Assembly (NCBI GenBank): GCA_001695595.3
Contig: MBPM02000033.1
Location: forward strand, 723,415 to 787,414
Reading direction: 5' to 3'
From: Plasmopara viticola
Lineage: Eukaryota; Oomycota; Peronosporomycetes; Peronosporales; Peronosporaceae
DNA length: 64,000 nucleotides
Part shown: positions 59,101-64,000 of the stretch, in pieces
How the letters are laid out: every line of letters starts with the position of its first letter
Numbering within the stretch: the stretch's first letter is position 1
Notes under the pieces: model-generated
Seen by the model: the letters and a program-made list of their open reading frames with translations, nothing else
What the model was told of the DNA's origin: nothing
The model's database searches: none
Program-made: the position numbers and the translations under genes

Positions 59101-59974
59101 ATCGGTTTGGGACTTTGCGTACGGGAATCATAAACTGATCCGTCTTTACGGATGAGGCCTCCCGCATGCTCAGACGACAAGTCTACCACCGGACCTCAGA
59201 TCTTTTAAGTAGTATCATTGTCACTAATTTGCCGCTTTAGCGGGCAAAGGTCAAGCCGAAATTTTGTTTAAGCACTCGCAGCGCTCCTCATTGCTTTAAT
59301 CACCCGAAGGCGGAGATGTCTGCGATCTATCAGGCTTATAAGGCTCTTCCAGAGTATTCTTCACCTTAGAGGCTCTTTGGCGGGCGAATCGTTTCAGGCT
59401 CACCACCCTCGTCGAGACGTGGCCTTTTTTGTAGGCACAAACATAGGGACGGAGACCTGATCCGGTAAAAAAAACACTTAATTTTCAAAGCAATCTTTTC
59501 AGGGGTTGGCTCGATCTTTACTAGATGACCTAGCAATTGGTAGGCTTGTTTGGTCATTGCTACGAGTTTTCTATCAAGTCAAAAAGTTACAAATAACACT
59601 CATAGGATTGTACTCCAAGTTTTGTAAGAAGCATGAAGCTTTTCTGGTGAGAGCTGCATCTCATCCCTTTAGACAACCAAGTCACGCCTATAACCATTAT
59701 TTGACTTTGCGATACGGAAAGCATTTCTTTAAGATCAAGGTTGAGGCAAGGCACGGGAATGGCAGCGCGTTGTGTGCTGTAGAGGCCTAGAGTTGCTTGC
59801 GATACCATGCTGGTGCCAATATATCGTGCAATATTCTCGCTAGATCTCCTGCCACCCAATTGTCGATCTATTATAATGCAAAGCAGAATCATAGCAGATG
59901 CTTAATCAGTGGAAATAACCATATATTTTTTTCGGATGGTATCGAAATTTGGGCTGTCAGCTATCGGTGCATTC
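59101..59974. other. gap without a supported gene
   Basis: Contains short frames on both strands with no recognisable motif. The right end is the 3' flank of the APMAP-like gene. Confidence 0.45.
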
Positions 59975-61225
59975 TTACTGAACTAGAGCTGCTGGGAACC
60001 GCATAATAAAAGGACGAGCCCAGCTCATCAAATATATGTGATCACCAAAACGACAAGGTCCCGACACAAGTGGCACCTGACCCTGCGATGCTTCGTACAC
60101 GTGCTGAATATCGCCAGTCTCCAAGTTGATAGATGCAAACAGTCCAAGGCGGTGCACAAACATAATGGTCACCCACGTCGGAAGCAGCGACAGCAGCTTG
60201 CGCATTTTCACGCTTTGCTTGATATGATGAAAGAGACCTCCATCATTAAGCGACGCCAACCCGACCATCAACACCTCGTGCTCGTTCTCACCTGCACCCA
60301 CTTTTTCAATCGAGATATTATCCGGCTCGCCAGGAACGAATGCAAAGTCTTTTATTTGCTTGGACTTTAAATCAAATCGGACGATCTTGTTTTGAAACAT
60401 GAGGGCAATTAGTAGACCAGATCCATGTTTGTCAAACGTCAAGCCATTTGGAAAGGCCAACTCCCGTGCCAAGATTTTGGCCTTCCCCGTTTTCGGATCG
60501 AAACGTAACAAATAGCCCGAGGGTACGCGCTCCAAGAAGTCCAGCACTACCTGATTACGCTGAAAGCGATGCGACGAGTCTGTCACGTAAATCTCCCCGG
60601 TCGTTTGAGCCACTGCAATGCCATTCAAGAAATTGATTCGTTCCTCGCCAACCCGACTAAAAAGTAATGTACGGTTGCCCTTTGCATCAAAGAGTAGCAC
60701 GCCCTTGTATGCATCTGCCACGAGGAGCACCTGGTCCCCTGCAAACGTCTTTGCACCAGGAATTCGCTTGATAAACTTGGCAAATGGCTTGGCAGCTGCA
60801 AACACGAGTCCAAGTGGACGTCCGCATGTTGGTTCCATGTCCAGGGTCCCACACTCGGGTACATCGCGTCCAGTGCGAGAAAAATTGCGAAGGTCATCCA
60901 CCGTCTCGCGGAAAGCCGCAAGACGACCGTCGGCGAGTCCTACGTACGCAACTCCGTCTTGACTCACTGCCAAGTCTTCAGCACTAAGCGCCTGATTAAG
61001 GAAGAGAACTTCGGCGTGGGGAGCCTCGAACAGCGCCGGGTTGCGAATGACCGGCTTGGTTAGTTCGTAACGCGCCTCTTGCTCGCTCGTGCGCAATTCA
61101 TAAGCGTAGTCCAAAGGCTGAGGATCTGCTTCTCCTGAATATTGATCTAGGACCGAAGACAAAAGCATCACGAAGAAACATGCTGCGAGCAGCTCGCGAG
61201 ACAGAAAGTTGCGCAAGGAGACCAT
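59975..61225 (-). CDS. strictosidine-synthase-like / APMAP six-bladed propeller protein
   Basis: Intronless, 416 aa. A signal anchor (LLAACFFVMLLSSVL) near the N-terminus places the rest in the ER lumen or outside. The remainder fits the SSL/APMAP beta-propeller: EDLAVSQDGVAYVGLADGRLAAF, CGRPLGLVF, VLLVADAYKGVLLFDAKG, FLNGIAVAQTTGEIYVTDSSHRF, LLRFDPKTGKAKILARELAFPNGLTFD, FVPGEPDNISIE and SGPCRFGDHIYLMSW. The LAFPNGLTF and GEPDNI blocks are diagnostic of the family. Plant strictosidine synthase needs a catalytic glutamate I cannot place here, so alkaloid synthesis is not implied; arylesterase-like hydrolase activity is the usual guess for this group. It lies 227 bp downstream of the kinase gene, same strand. 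Confidence 0.85.
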   Translation of the reverse strand: MVSLRNFLSRELLAACFFVMLLSSVLDQYSGEADPQPLDYAYELRTSEQEARYELTKPVIRNPALFEAPHAEVLFLNQALSAEDLAVSQDGVAYVGLADGRLAAFRETVDDLRNFSRTGRDVPECGTLDMEPTCGRPLGLVFAAAKPFAKFIKRIPGAKTFAGDQVLLVADAYKGVLLFDAKGNRTLLFSRVGEERINFLNGIAVAQTTGEIYVTDSSHRFQRNQVVLDFLERVPSGYLLRFDPKTGKAKILARELAFPNGLTFDKHGSGLLIALMFQNKIVRFDLKSKQIKDFAFVPGEPDNISIEKVGAGENEHEVLMVGLASLNDGGLFHHIKQSVKMRKLLSLLPTWVTIMFVHRLGLFASINLETGDIQHVYEASQGQVPLVSGPCRFGDHIYLMSWARPFIMRFPAALVQ

Positions 61226-61452
61226 TGTATGAATGGACTAGATGACGACACGAAAGATACTGTTTGATATGTGCATTACCGTTTTATAGTACTAATATGT
61301 AAACGGTATTACTAAGCATGGTAGCAATATTAGCCGCTTATCCATATAATGATCGACTCGTAGGCATGCCAAAGCCCAATTTGTCCCAAATAGTACCATA
61401 TAAATTGCCTTCTAAAATGCCGAAAGTCATATCGTATCAAAAGGCAATCCTC

Positions 61453-63657
61453 TCAGCGATCACGGTCTCGGCGGTCGCGACTTCGACTTCGACTGCGGTC
61501 CCGATCTCGATCGTAGTAGTCACTATTAGGTCGATGTGGACGGTAAGATCTGCTGCGATCTGATTGGGTATGGTGACTCTCTCCACGATAATACACGTCG
61601 CGCTCGCGGTATCCGCTACGTTCGCCTCGTTGGCGCATATAGCGATGGTGTTCGCTGTTCTTCGTGTTGCCCTCTTTCGCTGCGGCAGCTGCTGCCATTT
61701 CTTCATGATGCCGCTTCTTTGATTGGTATTCGTGCGTAGACGACACGCAAAACTTAGGGAGGCTGACATGACAATAATATTGTAAGCTGCACAAGAGAAA
61801 GACGATAGTGCAAACAGCTCGTCACGTACTCTCTCGGTTTGCAAGTTTGTACACGCCAAAAGTAATCGTGGTCCATGGCCTCTGCAGCTGTAATGCGCTT
61901 TGCAGGATCAAGTTGCAGCAACTTTTCTAGTAAATCTATGGCATGTGGTGGGAAGCTAGAATATTAAAGATCAGCAGTTAGCGAAGACTACACAAATTCA
62001 TGATCAGTAAAAAGTCATACTTTTTGAACCGCTCACGCAGTGGATAGACATATTTATCGTCCACTTGGATACTTTCAGCCCCCGGTAGTTTATAAAATTC
62101 AGACCATGTTTCCTCCGTCGGCATACCGCATAATCCAAAGATTATTTGAAGCTGCATGTCAAGCATATAAAATTTTCAGCATTTATGAATTTGACGCATT
62201 CAAGTTAGCACCAAACCTGCTCGATTTCAGTTTTCCCCTGCAAAATGGGTTTTCCCAATAAAAGCTCACCAAAAATGCACCCAATGGACCATAAATCCAC
62301 CGAGAAATCATACGATGTTGAGCCCATAAGCAGCTCAGGTGGACGATACCAGAGCGTCACGACCTTGTTTGTGTACCTTCCCGCCTTCGCGTTCACTTCA
62401 TTCCAAAATCTTGAAAGACCGAAGTCACCGACTTTGAGCATGCCTTGATTGTTTAGCAGCAGATTCGAAGCTTTGATGTCGCGATGGATGATCTTGTTGC
62501 GGTGCATAAACGCAATTCCCGTCAGTAGTTGGCGCATATAGCACTGTATTTGAGTGCGCGTAAACTTGACGCGCGGGTGGTTCAACAGCCCGGAAAGATC
62601 ATGTTCCATGTACTCAAATGCAAAATATAACGGTGGTCTTTTGCCTTCCTTTGGCGAAGCTGCAGTGACGCAACACCGCACACAATTTGAACGAAAAGTG
62701 AGTTGCAATGTATTATCACTAGCAGAAAAGCAATTTACATTTACCACTTGATGACACGATTTCCTTCAACTCTAAAATATTTGAATGCCTAAGGTACTTA
62801 AGAATTTTCATCTCGCGAATGGAAGTTACAGGAAACTAGCACAAAAAATTACAGTCCACACTTAAACATACCAGTATCATAATTTTCAACGTACTCCATT
62901 TTTTCGACGTCCGGTCGAAGTTTCTTGAGCGCTACAATATCCTTCGTCACCTTATGCTGACACTTGAAGACCTCCCTATTCGTATACAAGCGCAGCATCA
63001 AGTTATCATGCCGGAGCGTAGGACACACTCATACTCAACGTACCCGTACGTCCCAGATCCGACCTTATCAATGATACTGTAATTGTCAATATCACCAACA
63101 TAAAATCGAGGCTTCTTGGTTTGCACCTCTTGCGCTATTTCCGTCATGATCTCGCGTTCTCGCACTGCGCTTCTCATTGATGCAATAACTGAGATCGACG
63201 AAGCCTCGGAGGCTACTGTAGCGTCTGCAGCGCTGCCACTTTCCTCTCGTTCGTCGTCTCCATCTTCTCCATCACTCGCCTCCCTTTCTCTCGGCTTTTC
63301 CACCTCTTTTGTGGCTTGTACTGCACTCTCAAGAGCTGTAGACAAGTCCACAGCAATCTTGGCACTAGGTGGACTAAATGGGGGTGGTGGAGGGGGCGGT
63401 GGCGTGTTAATTGGGCTCGTTACAGGTGGCGAAGGCGGAGGCGGAGGTGTGGGGAAACTCTGGGACTCTGTCGGCTCGTCCGCGCTTTCTAAACTGCGCG
63501 TCTCATCGTCATTCTCCTCTAATGGGCGGTACTTAGGTGGCGTACAAGATGGGGAAGCGAATCGGGCGGATCCTCGGACAAGGAGGCAATGGAGACGAAA
63601 AGCTGGAGCTCTGACCGCTCTTGGTTTTGCAAGACGGCGCAAGGTCGGGAGGTGCAT
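61453..63657 (-). CDS. cyclin-dependent kinase of the CDK9/CDK12 type with RS-rich tail
   Basis: Predicted transcription-linked CDK phosphorylating the RNA polymerase II tail. Minus-strand exons 63657-63044, 62975-62891, 62835-62745, 62659-62217, 62151-62021, 61955-61830 and 61786-61453; about 607 aa. N-terminal ~180 residues are proline-rich (PPPPPPPPFSPP) and acidic. Kinase: VGSGTYGEVFK, ALKKLR, the cyclin-binding helix FPVTSIREMKIL, YFAFEYMEHDL, IIHRDIKASNLLLNN, VGDFGLSRF, YTNKVVTLWYRPPELL, WSIGCIFGELL. After the kinase, LPKFCVSSTHEYQSKKRHHEE and a C-terminal DRDRSRSRSRDR tail, as in CDK12/13. The second intron uses a weak GTTGAA donor but gives correct spacing, and the sixth is only 43 nt. 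The start is uncertain: a proline-rich frame from ATG 63823 overlaps in another register. Confidence 0.84.
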
Positions 63658-64000
63658 TTGCTGTTCTGTTGCTTGCTGCAGCGACTTTGATCGAGCAACT
63701 TGTCACCGATGCAGATACTAATGACGAAACAGAGTGCGATGTTGGCAGAGGTGGCGGTGAAGAGACCGCAGGAGGTGTGGGAGACGGAGGTGGCGTTGCA
63801 TTTGCCATGTTAGGTTTGAGCAACTTAATAGGAGCAGGGCTCGGCGCAACATTAAATGACGCTTAAGTTAATGTTGAAGTTTGCTGCAATAAGATAACGG
63901 CTATGCTGTGAATGAAGTAAGGAATGGATCAAAAAATCGTTTTTTTGCCCGTTCGTTTCTTCCTACTGCCACCGTCAACATATATTGTGCTGTGGCATTT
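63658..64000. other. upstream region of the CDK gene
   Basis: A minus-strand frame starting at 63823 (MLKPNMANATPPPSPTPP) has the same proline/serine-rich character as the CDK N-terminus but is out of frame with it by one base, with no splice pair that would join them. It may be a 5' leader, an upstream ORF, or the true N-terminus separated by an indel. Beyond 63823 the DNA is AT-rich; no core element is clear. Confidence 0.4.

Noticed and set aside
1..64000. CRISPR arrays, prokaryotic operons, rRNA genes, RXLR/CRN effectors
   Set aside because: None seen: no regular short repeats with unique spacers, no rRNA core sequence, and no signal peptide followed by RXLR or LFLAK motif in any credible frame.

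Overview
The window looks like nuclear DNA of an oomycete, most likely a Peronosporales plant pathogen (Phytophthora or downy-mildew group). This is inferred from short introns (mostly 55-85 nt, usually GTACGT or GTAAGT donors), intron-poor genes in small GC-rich islands, AT-richer gaps full of broken Ty3/gypsy sequence, a tRNA-derived SINE, an initiator-like GCTCATT element, and a eukaryote-only gene set. There is no prokaryotic operon, CRISPR array or phage.

Layout. 1-6.2 kb is eroded repeat DNA with a recognisable Ty3/gypsy pol remnant. 6.2-11.6 kb is a GC-rich island with a TRAPPC10-like trafficking subunit and, convergent to it, a protein of six helicase-associated-type repeats. 11.6-19.4 kb is gene-poor with a probable LINE remnant. 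19.4-27.1 kb is an island: a cyclic-nucleotide-gated type K+ channel, a membrane J-domain/thioredoxin-fold chaperone, and a CEP70-like centrosomal protein read divergently from it. A SWEET sugar transporter lies at 28.8-29.7 kb. 29.7-36.9 kb is repeat DNA with a second gypsy remnant. A small coiled-coil protein follows at 37 kb. 39.4-46 kb is an island: an OGG1-type DNA glycosylase, a myotubularin with zinc motifs at both ends, and a DAGL-type lipase. A SINE with a perfect 16-bp target duplication sits at 46.2 kb. At 49.6-52.3 kb are a PP2C phosphatase with a single-base frameshift and an unidentified membrane-protein-like gene. 52.35-53.44 kb is a complete MULE-like element with long inverted repeats and an internal coiled-coil ORF. 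54-59.9 kb holds a third gypsy remnant and a four-copy tandem repeat of about 170 bp. 60-63.8 kb carries an APMAP/strictosidine-synthase-like protein and a CDK9/12-type kinase with an RS tail.

The genes are unrelated housekeeping and signalling genes: vesicle transport and lipid signalling (TRAPPC10, myotubularin, DAGL), ion and sugar transport, protein folding, DNA repair, centrosome and transcription-linked kinase. They do not form a pathway. The most unusual items are the MULE-like element that appears to carry a gene fragment, the fresh SINE insertion, the frameshifted PP2C and the double-zinc-motif myotubularin. All exon models were built by eye from splice signals, phase and family similarity.
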